This document shows, one piece after another, positions 53,428-61,920 of a stretch of 64,000 nucleotides of DNA. The translations under genes were made by a program, and so were the position numbers. Under the pieces are notes generated by a model. The model saw only the letters and a list, made by a program, of their open reading frames with translations, was not told the DNA's origin and did not search any database. The DNA is from Chitinophagaceae bacterium (GTDB lineage: Bacteria; Bacteroidota; Bacteroidia; Chitinophagales; Chitinophagaceae): NCBI GenBank assembly GCA_013140985.1, contig JABFRU010000007.1, positions 62,001-126,000 of the forward strand. Direction: 5' to 3'. Position 1 is the stretch's first letter; every line of letters begins with the position of its first letter.

Positions 53428-54264
53428 TCATTTAACAGAGCTTATTGGCGGATGAATAAAATTGTTTCTTATTGTTTGCAACAGCGATTGCTTCCGTGCA
53501 ATCTTATCTTTTATCCATTCCTTCTTAATTCGTTCTAACTGGGTTTTATTATAATTACCCGACTTGATCAGCCAATATGCTTTTAACAAAGCAACAGAAT
53601 TACAACGGTCCTGGAAACTACCCAATTCCATTAATAGTTTATCAAACCAGGCTTCATCCCTTTCTTTCCAAACTAAGACTGATAACCTCTCCTGTCGCAG
53701 GCCAGTATATTGTTTCACATTATAATACAGGTCTTTTAAATTTTTTCGTATGATATGAATATTGCTATCACTAAAATTTCCGCTGGCAAGTATTGCATAG
53801 ATGAGTTCCCATTTTTCCTGTACATATTGCCTGAAGCTGCTTAGCAAAAACTTTGAAGGCAGCAGCCTGCCGGTTTTGCGCCGGCTTTTTTCTATGGAGT
53901 TACCGGAAAGTATTTCTATTAATTCGGGTTGCAGTTTATCAATCTTTTCTTGCACTAAATTAAGATAGGTTCTTGGCTTCTTACTATCCCGGAGGGTAGC
54001 CTTTAATACCCTTCGCTCCTGCAATTGAAGATCCCGGATGCTTCCTGCAATTGTATATGCATTTTTGAGTTCTTTCTGAATTCGGATCCTTTTTACACCT
54101 GGCTCTGCTATTGACAACATCCGGAAAAAGGCCCTTAGTTTTTTATATTCCACTCTGAACCGGTGTATTGTTGCCTGGTTAATGCCCTTCAACAGGCCTG
54201 ATACGATCCCGGCCATTTTATCATAGTGATCATTACTTATTTTCTCAAGTAATTTTCTGTTCAT
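53428..54264 (-). CDS. CHAD domain protein
   Basis: 278 residues, one all-helical CHAD domain rich in conserved His, Arg and Lys: HRFRVEYKKLRAFFRML near the start, AYTIAGSIRDLQLQERR, HIIRKNLKDLYYNVKQY, and LGSFQDRCNSVALLKAYW. CHAD domains bind inorganic polyphosphate and are often found near polyphosphate or phosphate-transport genes. Here a Na/Pi-type transporter is 2 kb away. It is the last gene of the usp operon on the minus strand and ends converging with the previous gene. Confidence 0.82.
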   Translation of the reverse strand: MNRKLLEKISNDHYDKMAGIVSGLLKGINQATIHRFRVEYKKLRAFFRMLSIAEPGVKRIRIQKELKNAYTIAGSIRDLQLQERRVLKATLRDSKKPRTYLNLVQEKIDKLQPELIEILSGNSIEKSRRKTGRLLPSKFLLSSFRQYVQEKWELIYAILASGNFSDSNIHIIRKNLKDLYYNVKQYTGLRQERLSVLVWKERDEAWFDKLLMELGSFQDRCNSVALLKAYWLIKSGNYNKTQLERIKKEWIKDKIARKQSLLQTIRNNFIHPPISSVK

Positions 54265-54295
54265 TGCTTATTATTAATACCTTGTCATCATAGTG

Positions 54296-54751
54296 TTAAC
54301 TTTTTTCATAACGCCCCGTCCTTTCTTTAATGACTATCCGGTAAATAACAGGTTTGATATTGCCCGGTGAGCGGGGATGCACCCTGTCAGCCGATATTTC
54401 AGGAGGCACGGCAGTCTCACTGATCTTCATTCGCATCATCCTGTCAACAAAAAATTTCATCGCTGCCAGTTTTTCTTTTTCATCTTTTATCTCCTCGTAT
54501 TCTCCCCACAAGATCACAGTTTTCCAGCCAGAAAAACTCTTTACTTCCTCTACTTCAAAACACACTTCGGGATTTTTCCTCATCATCCTGATCTTCATTC
54601 CTGCCACAGAATGCCCGATGATATGCTGGCCATCATATACATAGTTGATAGGAACGACATAATTCTTCCAGCCGTCATTGCAACCAATTCGTCCCAATAC
54701 ATTTGAGAGCAGGACTTCTTCGATCTGTTCTCCTGATAATTGCCCGATCAT
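54296..54751 (-). CDS. Pyridoxamine-5'-phosphate-oxidase-like flavin protein, copy 2
   Basis: 151 residues, similar over its whole length to the plus-strand paralogue at 52942-53415 (shared blocks: LGRIGC, YVVPINYVYD, GMKIRMMRKNPEVCFEVEEVKSFSGWKTVILWGEYEEI, KERTGRYEKS). It sits between the DUF1003 gene (20 nt) and the CHAD gene in the usp operon. A flavin-reductase or detoxification role is likely, but its substrate is unknown. Confidence 0.82.
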   Translation of the reverse strand: MIGQLSGEQIEEVLLSNVLGRIGCNDGWKNYVVPINYVYDGQHIIGHSVAGMKIRMMRKNPEVCFEVEEVKSFSGWKTVILWGEYEEIKDEKEKLAAMKFFVDRMMRMKISETAVPPEISADRVHPRSPGNIKPVIYRIVIKERTGRYEKS

Positions 54752-54771
54752 ACAAATCTTTTTTAAGTGTT

Positions 54772-55335
54772 CTATTCTTGTTTACCTGCTTTTAAAAATT
54801 GCAGATTAATCAATGATTTTATTTCTTCCATTAATTCTACCTGGGTATGCTGGATGGTAAATAATGTTTGCATCTGTTCTGTCATCAGCAGATCTACCTT
54901 GCGATGAAGATTCCTGACCTCGATCTCAGCCTTTAAATTGATCATATAATCATTTACTGCCCGTTGCCGGTCTTTTTGCTCTTTTCGATTCTGGCTCATC
55001 ATGATAACCGGAGCCTGCAAAGCCGCAATAGTTGATAGCAGCAGGTTCAACAGAATAAAAGGAAAAGGATCAAATGTTTTTTTCAGCAAATAAATATTCA
55101 TTATCATCCACAATAACATAAAAAGCAGGAAAACGATAATGAACTTCCAGCTTCCTCCAAAAGAGGTTACCTTATCAGCCAGCTTACTGGAAAACGGAAG
55201 GTTTTTGTCTTCAAACTCGAGCAACTTATCTGATAGTACTTTTTCTTCTTCAATAGCTGTGTGAACGATTTGGTTCAGCTTATTGAGTTGCTCATTTCCC
55301 GATGAAAAAAGTTGTTCAATTTTTAGCTTTGCCAT
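54772..55335 (-). CDS. DUF1003 membrane protein
   Basis: 187 residues. A soluble N-terminal part (about 1-55) is followed by two membrane helices (WKFIIVFLLFMLLWMIMNIYLL and FPFILLNLLLSTIAALQAPVIMM) and QNRKEQKDRQRAVNDYMINLKAEIEVRNLHRKVD, the conserved DUF1003 tail with a coiled coil. The family is widespread and poorly understood. It is 19 nt after the usp gene in the same operon. Confidence 0.88.
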   Translation of the reverse strand: MAKLKIEQLFSSGNEQLNKLNQIVHTAIEEEKVLSDKLLEFEDKNLPFSSKLADKVTSFGGSWKFIIVFLLFMLLWMIMNIYLLKKTFDPFPFILLNLLLSTIAALQAPVIMMSQNRKEQKDRQRAVNDYMINLKAEIEVRNLHRKVDLLMTEQMQTLFTIQHTQVELMEEIKSLINLQFLKAGKQE

Positions 55336-55354
55336 TGTTCTGTTTTTAAAACCC

Positions 55355-56185
55355 TCATTCGTGGATGCACATTACCGGCACCTGTGATTGAAAGACCAGT
55401 TGTTTTGTGCTGCTGGGGCTGAAAATGCCTTCAATCAGTTTGTGTTTTTTGGGAATGGCGATAACCAGGTCCAGGTCATTAGATCTTGCAAATTCAAGAA
55501 TTCCGTCTTCCACATCAGGATGGTTTATAAAATGATATTGAGGATGCATATCGTCGAAAATACTATGCAGGTAAAATAACTCCCCGGGAGTATCGGGCTT
55601 GAAATGTTTGTCTTTATAATCAATGTTTAAAATATGCAACTCGGCAGAAAACGTCTTTATTATTTCTTTGATAGAACCAACCGGCGTAGTTGCCGCTACC
55701 TGCTTAAAATCGCAGGCAAATCCTATTTTCCTGATACCTTCTCCATATTGTTTCCCGGCTGGTATTGCAATGACAGGCCAGGCCAGGTGACGGATGGCAC
55801 CGAGTGTGGTACTTCCAAAGACGATTTTTTCAAGCCCTGTTTTTCCTTTGGCTCCCATAACTACAATAAAGGGTTTGACTTCGTTAGATAATTTTTCTAA
55901 CTGGTCGATCGTATCTCCCAACACTGCACATGTCAGCACTTTGACCTTTTTGGAACTGCGGGACTCTATCTTTTGTTTTACTATATCCAACTGCGTCTCA
56001 CTGTCTTTTCTCAATTCATCTACTGAAACAAGTGCCAATGGTATTTCTGATGCATAGGCCAACGGAACCTGGTAAATATTGACTAATAAGATCTCTGCGT
56101 TTATAGCTAAAGCCATATCAACTGCAAAATTTGCGGCGTTAATAGAAACCGGCGAAAAATCGGTTGGCACCAATATCGTTTTCAT
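55355..56185 (-). CDS. Tandem universal stress protein
   Basis: 276 residues made of two UspA domains. The first (about 1-150) begins KTILVPTDFSPVSINAANFAVDMA and has the ATP-binding MGAKGKTGLEKIVFGSTTLGAI motif (G2xG9GST). The second half starts KIGFACDFKQVA and ends KKHKLIEGIFSPSSTKQLVFQSQVPVMCIHE, and has lost the strict nucleotide motif. Usp proteins support survival during energy and oxygen stress. It is the first gene of an operon with DUF1003, a flavin protein and CHAD, and carries a FixK-like box upstream. Confidence 0.92.
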   Translation of the reverse strand: MKTILVPTDFSPVSINAANFAVDMALAINAEILLVNIYQVPLAYASEIPLALVSVDELRKDSETQLDIVKQKIESRSSKKVKVLTCAVLGDTIDQLEKLSNEVKPFIVVMGAKGKTGLEKIVFGSTTLGAIRHLAWPVIAIPAGKQYGEGIRKIGFACDFKQVAATTPVGSIKEIIKTFSAELHILNIDYKDKHFKPDTPGELFYLHSIFDDMHPQYHFINHPDVEDGILEFARSNDLDLVIAIPKKHKLIEGIFSPSSTKQLVFQSQVPVMCIHE

Positions 56186-56236
56186 GGTTGTTTTATTTTC
56201 AGGTATAAATATAGACGACAGGTTTTCCTATGCAGC

Positions 56237-56248
56237 TGATTATTGTCA
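56237..56248 (-). promoter_or_regulatory. FixK/FNR-like box of the usp operon
   Basis: TGATTATTGTCA, extended to the palindrome GCTGA-N6-TCAGC. The -7-like element TATATTTA (complement of 56206-56213), one mismatch, lies exactly 23 nt downstream on the minus strand, 20 nt before the usp ATG. Confidence 0.72.
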
Positions 56249-56342
56249 GCAAAGAGGATGATTATCTTACGTTCAAAATGGGGCAGGTAAAATCTAATTT
56301 GGCAGCCATAATAGAGAATCACATATTACATCCTGTTTTCTG

Positions 56343-58007
56343 ATGATCACATCTTTTGATATATGGAAAGTGCTGGCAGGGATAGCTATTTTTTTGCTCG
56401 GCATCCGCTTCCTGGAAGAATCGCTGCAACAACTATCCGGCAGGAGATTCAAACTCTTCCTGAAAAAGCAAACTTCCAATAAACTAAGGGCAATTGGAGG
56501 CGGAGCAATTGTTACAGGTGTTTTACAAAGCAGCTCACTCGTTAGCCTGATGGTGCTTGCATTCGTAGGAGCTTCAGTTATTCCAATGGAAAATGCATTG
56601 GCTGTTATTTTAGGTGCAAACCTGGGCACTACACTTGACAGTTGGATCGTCGCAGTTGCAGGGTTCAAATTAAATATTGAAAATATTGCATTACCGGTGG
56701 CTGGCCTGGCAGGAATAGGCTATGCCGTTTTTAATAAGGAATCGAAACTCTATAACTGGTGCAGGTTCTTACTGGGATTTGGTTTCCTTTTTGTCGGCCT
56801 TGGTTATATGAAAACAGGAATGGAAGGCCTGGTACTGAGTACTGACTTCAGTCAATTTAAGGAATCCCCGATCCTCATATTCTTTATCATTGGCTTTATC
56901 ATTACCACATTGATCCAAAGCAGTTCGGCCACTATTGCTATTACGTTAAGTGCTTTGAATGCCGGCGCAGTTGCATTAGTGCCTGCCATGGCAATAGTGC
57001 TCGGCTCTGAAGTCGGCACTACTATCAAATTGTTTGTAGCAGGGCTGAAAGGTGTAGCAAATAAAAAAAGAGTAGCGCTGGGAAACTTCATATTCAATGC
57101 GATCAATGTACTCCTGATCCTCATTTTCCTGCATCCTTTGAATAAATTTATAACAGAAGTGATCGGCATAAAGAACAACCTTTATGCATTGGTTTTTTTT
57201 CAAACACTGGTAAACATTCTCGGCATTATTCTTTTTTATCCTTTCCTTGGCAGGATGACAAGATTCCTGGAAAAGCAATTCAGGGACAGTGATAGTGAAA
57301 GTCTTTTTATTCATAAAGTTTCCCCTCTTGAAACTTCTACTGCTCTCCTCGCTATGGAAAAGGAAAACAGGCATTTCCTTAACGCAGTCATTACTTATTC
57401 GCTGAGTTGCTTTGAAAAAAACAACGAGCATCCCGCTTCCGGTACATTTCAAAAAAAATTCTTATCCGGTACAATTGCCGAAAAATATGCCTACTTAAAA
57501 TATCTGTATGGAGAGATCCATAGCTTTTATATACAGGTGCAAAAAAATTGTACCGACAGTGAAGACATCGATCAATTGGAACGTTTCATGTCTTCTGTGC
57601 GAAATGCCATGTATGCCGCAAAAAGTATCAAGGATGCTATAGCTGACATAGAACAGCTCCGGAATTCTTCCAATGACGTTAAATATGATTTTTACCTGAA
57701 GACCAGGCAATCGGTGGAAGACTTTTGCAAAGAGACCAATGGTCTTTTAAATGAAACTGTAGCCGATCGGTTTGAAAAACTTACAGGCTCATATCATATC
57801 GTTACTGAAAAATATACTGTCACATTACAACAATTATATAAAGAAAGCATTGCCGGCCATGTGAGTGAAACGGAAATAAGTACCCTGCTTAATTTCAACC
57901 GGGAGATATTTACTTTTTTCAAATCCCTGCTTTTCGGCGCAAAAGATCACCTGTTCGACAGGGAACAATCCAAATATTTTGAAGATTTGCCTGGCTTTAT
58001 AAGATAG
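56343..58007 (+). CDS. Na/Pi-cotransporter family protein with PhoU-like tail
   Basis: 554 residues. The membrane half has the two inverted repeats with the QSSS signatures: GVLQSSSLVSLMVLAFVGAS (about 58-77) and TTLIQSSSATIAITLSAL (about 184-201). The C-terminal 200 residues are helical and PhoU-like (SCFEKNNEHP, LERFMSSVRNAMYAAKSIKDAIADIEQL). Relatives (NptA, YjbB) move phosphate with Na+, often outwards. It is divergent from usp, with no convincing FixK-type promoter on its own side. It lies near CHAD, a polyphosphate-binding family. Confidence 0.88.
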   Translation: MITSFDIWKVLAGIAIFLLGIRFLEESLQQLSGRRFKLFLKKQTSNKLRAIGGGAIVTGVLQSSSLVSLMVLAFVGASVIPMENALAVILGANLGTTLDSWIVAVAGFKLNIENIALPVAGLAGIGYAVFNKESKLYNWCRFLLGFGFLFVGLGYMKTGMEGLVLSTDFSQFKESPILIFFIIGFIITTLIQSSSATIAITLSALNAGAVALVPAMAIVLGSEVGTTIKLFVAGLKGVANKKRVALGNFIFNAINVLLILIFLHPLNKFITEVIGIKNNLYALVFFQTLVNILGIILFYPFLGRMTRFLEKQFRDSDSESLFIHKVSPLETSTALLAMEKENRHFLNAVITYSLSCFEKNNEHPASGTFQKKFLSGTIAEKYAYLKYLYGEIHSFYIQVQKNCTDSEDIDQLERFMSSVRNAMYAAKSIKDAIADIEQLRNSSNDVKYDFYLKTRQSVEDFCKETNGLLNETVADRFEKLTGSYHIVTEKYTVTLQQLYKESIAGHVSETEISTLLNFNREIFTFFKSLLFGAKDHLFDREQSKYFEDLPGFIR

Positions 58008-58009
58008 AA

Positions 58010-58043
58010 TGATCTTTGTCATAGCAGTTATTGATGTTATTCA
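58010..58043 (+). promoter_or_regulatory. Tandem FixK/FNR-like boxes of the L,D-transpeptidase gene
   Basis: Box 1 TGATCTTTGTCA (58010-58021) and box 2 TGATGTTATTCA (58032-58043) are 22 bp apart centre to centre. The -7-like element CATTTTTG (58067-58074), one mismatch, is 45 nt from box 1 and 23 nt from box 2, and 4 nt before the ATG. Both activator positions seem occupied at one promoter. Confidence 0.68.
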
Positions 58044-58078
58044 TAAACTGAAAATATTTTATTGGACATTTTTGTTTT

Positions 58079-59386
58079 ATGAAGTACCTGTTCTTATCAA
58101 TTTTTACAATTGCCTGCTTGTGTCATCCTGCCAATGGTCAAAACCAACCCGGGACATTACTACCAGGCCAAAAAGAAAAACTATTGTATCCCTCTCTTGT
58201 CAACAGGTTCTACTTACTGAAAAATAATAAACCATGCTGGATGGGAGCAGGCAATGAAAGTTTTTTATTACGCCAACAGCTTATAATCGCAGTTGACAGC
58301 GCTTATTATTGGGGATTTGCAGAAAACAAATATCATACTGAAGAATTATCCTACTATGTAAATAATAATATTTCAGATACTGTCTTGCTCCGGCAGGCTG
58401 ATCGTCTCTTCACAGATGCCGCAATTGCTTTATGTAAAGACCTGTACCATGGTTATAAAATGCATCCCTGGGTTGGCTATGACCAGCTTTCCGGCAAATA
58501 TGAAGATGGAAACAATGAATATTTGCTCCGGCGTTTACTTACTGTTTCAACAGCTGAACAATTCCAGCTACTCATCGCTGCATTAGAACCGGCACAGAAA
58601 GAATACTTACTACTAAAGAATGCATTGCGGGAACACAAAGAAAAAGAGCATAAGGATACAGTAACCATGATCCGGTTATCAATGAATTATTTCCGCTGGA
58701 TACATCATTTTAGTTTTGAACAACTCATTGTTATTAATCTCCCCGAAGCAAGGATGCGGTATTATGAAAAAGACAGTATCATTTTCAATATGAAAGTAGT
58801 GGTGGGGAAAACGTCAACCCCCACTCCACGATTTGCCACCGTATGCGACCAGGTAATTTTGTACCCCTACTGGTATGTTCCCCGCAGCATCACTTTCAAT
58901 GAATACTTACCAAAGATCAAAAGAAATCCTTCCTGGATAGATGCTAACAATATGCAGGTGATCGATGGTTCGGGCAAAGTGATGGATCATTTGAATATGG
59001 ATTGGAGTTCCTTTCATAGCGGCTACTTCCCTTATATAATACGCCAGTCAACCGGATGTGATAATGCATTAGGCGTTATTAAATTCAATATTGTTACACC
59101 CTATGGTGTTTATATGCATGATACCAATAATAAAACGGTTTTTTTATCAGGTCTCCGTTATTTTAGCCATGGATGTATCCGGCTGGAAGAGCCTCTTGAA
59201 TTAGGGAACAGGTTATTAGCGGGCAGGCTGGATACGGCTTATTTGCAATCCTGCTTTAAAGAACAAAAACCAAAGTTCATGCAGCTGGAAAAAACTATAC
59301 CTGTTTTTTCTGTTTATATGCCCGCTGCTGCCACAGCAGAAGGTACTATCCGCTACTATAAAGACATTTACAAATTATTGCGATAG
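58079..59386 (+). CDS. L,D-transpeptidase with scaffold domain (YkuD/YcbB type)
   Basis: 435 residues with a signal peptide (MKYLFLSIFTIACLCHPANG). A helical scaffold region (about 35-215) precedes the YkuD catalytic domain, which has MKVVVGKTSTPTPRF, the MHDTNNK block and the active-site motif FSHGCIRLEEP with catalytic Cys. This is the YcbB/LdtD-like layout, which makes 3-3 crosslinks in peptidoglycan or attaches lipoproteins, in the periplasm. Control by oxygen-response boxes would tie cell-wall crosslinking to low oxygen. Confidence 0.92.
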   Translation: MKYLFLSIFTIACLCHPANGQNQPGTLLPGQKEKLLYPSLVNRFYLLKNNKPCWMGAGNESFLLRQQLIIAVDSAYYWGFAENKYHTEELSYYVNNNISDTVLLRQADRLFTDAAIALCKDLYHGYKMHPWVGYDQLSGKYEDGNNEYLLRRLLTVSTAEQFQLLIAALEPAQKEYLLLKNALREHKEKEHKDTVTMIRLSMNYFRWIHHFSFEQLIVINLPEARMRYYEKDSIIFNMKVVVGKTSTPTPRFATVCDQVILYPYWYVPRSITFNEYLPKIKRNPSWIDANNMQVIDGSGKVMDHLNMDWSSFHSGYFPYIIRQSTGCDNALGVIKFNIVTPYGVYMHDTNNKTVFLSGLRYFSHGCIRLEEPLELGNRLLAGRLDTAYLQSCFKEQKPKFMQLEKTIPVFSVYMPAAATAEGTIRYYKDIYKLLR

Positions 59387-59407
59387 TTCAGGATGCAGAA
59401 AGTGGGT

Positions 59408-59543
59408 AATGACTCAGTTTGAAATCTGCACTTGTAATATGACCACAGAGTTACACAGAGATATTGAGAACCACAGAGCAATTCTCTGCGTAACTCTTAT
59501 CCTCTGCGGTTCTCTGTGGGCCAATTTTTCAAAGTGAGTCACT
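59408..59543. repeat. Nested inverted repeat (MITE-like), CACAGAG type
   Basis: Outer arms TGACTCAGTTTGAAA (59410-59424) and TTTCAAAGTGAGTCA (59527-59541) match at 14 of 15 positions. Inner arms begin CCACAGAGTTACACAGAG (59443-59460) and end with CTCTGCGGTTCTCTGTGGG (59502-59520). The two-layer structure of about 136 bp without a gene suggests a small non-autonomous element. It occupies most of the 241-nt gap before the histidine kinase gene. Confidence 0.7.
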
Positions 59544-59627
59544 ATAAGAAAGTGCTTTTCTCCTTTTTCCCTCAATTAATAGTAACATTGTATCCTGTAA
59601 GACTCACCCCAAACATTCCTGGTATAT

Positions 59628-60854
59628 ATGCTTGATCAGGCACACATGACCTCGCTTTTTGAAAATGCAACGGAAGGCATTATTCTTACAAAGGGGGATG
59701 GTATCATTGTAATGATCAACCCCGCAGCAGAAAAAATGTTTAATTATACTTCGGATGAATTGGTCGGACGATCTATCGATATCCTCATTCCTGACCAGTA
59801 TAAACCCCATCATCATCAATTAAGAGAAGGATTTAATAAGCATCCTTCGAACCGGTCAATGGGTAGCGGCCGGGATCTGAATGGCAGAAAAAAAGATGGC
59901 AGTAATATGCCGGTGGAGGTCAGCCTTAGTCATTACCGGCGGGATGACGAGCTGTTTGTGATTGCATTTATTGTTAACATTACACAGCGAAAAAAGATCG
60001 AGCAAAGCATGTTAGAGCAAAAAGCTGAACTTGAAAAGATCACTGATAAAATAAGACAACTAAATGCAGAACTTGAAATAAAAGTAGAAGAACGAACCCT
60101 CATTTTAAAAGAAGCTTTGCAAAAGCTCGAAGAATCCCAACAGGAACTAAGCGAAGCTTTGGATAAAGAACGACAGTTGAATGAGATCAAAAGCAGGTTT
60201 GTATCCATGGCTTCTCATGAATTCCGCACACCATTGACCACCGTACTCTCTTCCGCCTCTCTTATTTCAAAATATAATGGCGCCAATGACCAGGAAAAAA
60301 GAGAAAAGCATATTGACAGGATCAGGAACTCAGTCAATAACCTGAATGAGGTCCTTGAAGATTTTCTTTCTCTTGGTAAATTGAATGAAGGAAGAGTGAC
60401 AACAAAGATCGAAGAAGTTAATGTAAACGAGGCTGTCGGGGAAACCATTGAGGATATGAAACCTTTACTGAAAAAAGGACAGCATTTTATGTTGCAGACT
60501 GAGACCGGTTGCATGGCTAATACAGACAAAAAATTATTGCATAATATACTGGTCAACCTTTTAAGCAATGCGACAAAATTTTCGGAAGAAAATAAACCTA
60601 TCATTATTTCTACAAAAAGCGAGAAAGATAGAATTATCATTGCTGTAGCTGATGAAGGCATTGGCATCAGCGTCAATGACCAGGAACATTTATTTGCCAG
60701 TTTTTTCCGGGCTGCCAATGCCGGAAATATCCAGGGAACAGGTCTTGGTCTCCATATCGTAAAAAGATATGTGGATATTTTAGGTGGAGAAGTGCAGCTG
60801 CAAAGTGAGCTCAATAAGGGAACGACTATTCAATTCACCATTCCGTGTAATTAA
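59628..60854 (+). CDS. PAS-domain histidine kinase with FixL-like heme-pocket residues
   Basis: 408 residues, no membrane segment. A PAS domain (about 1-125) is followed by a coiled coil (125-190), the phosphoacceptor domain with H197 in SMASHEFRTPLT, and the ATPase domain (NILVNLLSNATKF, ADEGIGIS, GTGLGLHIV). The PAS block YKPHHHQL...SMGSGRDLNGRKKDG aligns with the FixL heme pocket: His62 sits at the proximal His position (Bradyrhizobium FixL His200) and Arg82 at the distal Arg position (Arg220), the same 20 residues apart. The regulator gene follows after 10 nt. Oxygen sensing is likely but not certain, since similar PAS domains without heme exist. Confidence 0.88.
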   Translation: MLDQAHMTSLFENATEGIILTKGDGIIVMINPAAEKMFNYTSDELVGRSIDILIPDQYKPHHHQLREGFNKHPSNRSMGSGRDLNGRKKDGSNMPVEVSLSHYRRDDELFVIAFIVNITQRKKIEQSMLEQKAELEKITDKIRQLNAELEIKVEERTLILKEALQKLEESQQELSEALDKERQLNEIKSRFVSMASHEFRTPLTTVLSSASLISKYNGANDQEKREKHIDRIRNSVNNLNEVLEDFLSLGKLNEGRVTTKIEEVNVNEAVGETIEDMKPLLKKGQHFMLQTETGCMANTDKKLLHNILVNLLSNATKFSEENKPIIISTKSEKDRIIIAVADEGIGISVNDQEHLFASFFRAANAGNIQGTGLGLHIVKRYVDILGGEVQLQSELNKGTTIQFTIPCN

Positions 60855-60864
60855 AACTACTACT

Positions 60865-61920
60865 ATGAAATCTGTTTTAGTAATTGAAGATAATGCCGAC
60901 ATCAGGGAAAATACGGCCGAGATCATGGAATTAGCAGGTTACAAAACTTTTACTGCCGAGAACGGCAAAAAAGGAGTGGAAGTTGCACAACGGGAAAAAC
61001 CTGATATCATAGTTTGTGATATCATGATGCCAGAGTTGGATGGTTATGGTGTGTTGCATTTACTCAAAAAAAATCCTGAGACGGAGCATATTCCTTTTGT
61101 TTTTCTTACGGCCAAAACAGAACGGAGTGATTTCAGGAAGGGGATGGAAATGGGAGCGGATGATTATATCACTAAACCTTTTGAAGAGATAGAATTGTTG
61201 AATGCCGTTGAAATAAGACTAAAAAAAGCAGCAGTACTGGATGCAAAATATACTCCATCGCAGCAAGGGATCAATCAATTTTTGCAAGATGCAAAGAATG
61301 CAGGCCTGATCACTAAATTATCAGAGCAATACAATACCGAGAATTATCCCAAAAAGCAGGTACTCTACCAGGAAGGTAAACGACCGAGAAATCTGTTCCT
61401 GCTCGTAAAAGGCAAAGTAAAAGGAGTTAAAACCAATGAGGATGGCAAAGAATATATTACAGACCTGTTCAGTGATGGTGATTTTATAGGGTATCCTGCA
61501 CTTATAGAAGACAAAAACTATGATGACTCTGCTATTGTGCTTGAAGAAGCCGAGGTTATGCAAATACCCAAAGAAGATTTTATGCAGATGATATACGGGA
61601 ATATGGATGTTGCCATTAAATTCATCCGTATCATTACACAAAACGTAAAAGAAAAAGAAGAAAGATTATTGAACCTCGCTTATAGTTCTCTCCGTAAACG
61701 GGTAGCCAAAGCACTGGTGGATATACATTCAAAATTCAATACAGGTAACGAAAACAAACCGCTGGAGATCTCAAGGGAAGATTTTGCACATTATGTAGGC
61801 ACAGCCACTGAATCTTTGATACGGACATTGAGCGATTTTAAATCAGAGAAACTCATTGAAATCAAAGAAGGAAAAATAGCTGTGGTAAATACGGAAAAAC
61901 TCAAAAATCTTTTGTATTAA
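60865..61920 (+). CDS. Response regulator with receiver fused to CRP/FNR transcription factor
   Basis: 351 residues from the ATG at 60865. A start at 60784 would overlap the kinase gene. Residues 1-120 are a receiver (phospho-acceptor D52 in CDIMMPELDG, Lys104 in DDYITKPF). Residues about 145-270 are a cyclic-nucleotide-type beta-roll (LYQEGKRPRNLFLLVKGKVKG). The C-terminal winged helix has recognition helix TATESLIRTL with E316 and R320 at the CRP/FNR DNA-reading positions. Only one Cys (C51) exists, so no FNR cluster. It is paired with the kinase and probably binds the TGA-N6-TCA boxes of this region. Confidence 0.92.
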   Translation: MKSVLVIEDNADIRENTAEIMELAGYKTFTAENGKKGVEVAQREKPDIIVCDIMMPELDGYGVLHLLKKNPETEHIPFVFLTAKTERSDFRKGMEMGADDYITKPFEEIELLNAVEIRLKKAAVLDAKYTPSQQGINQFLQDAKNAGLITKLSEQYNTENYPKKQVLYQEGKRPRNLFLLVKGKVKGVKTNEDGKEYITDLFSDGDFIGYPALIEDKNYDDSAIVLEEAEVMQIPKEDFMQMIYGNMDVAIKFIRIITQNVKEKEERLLNLAYSSLRKRVAKALVDIHSKFNTGNENKPLEISREDFAHYVGTATESLIRTLSDFKSEKLIEIKEGKIAVVNTEKLKNLLY

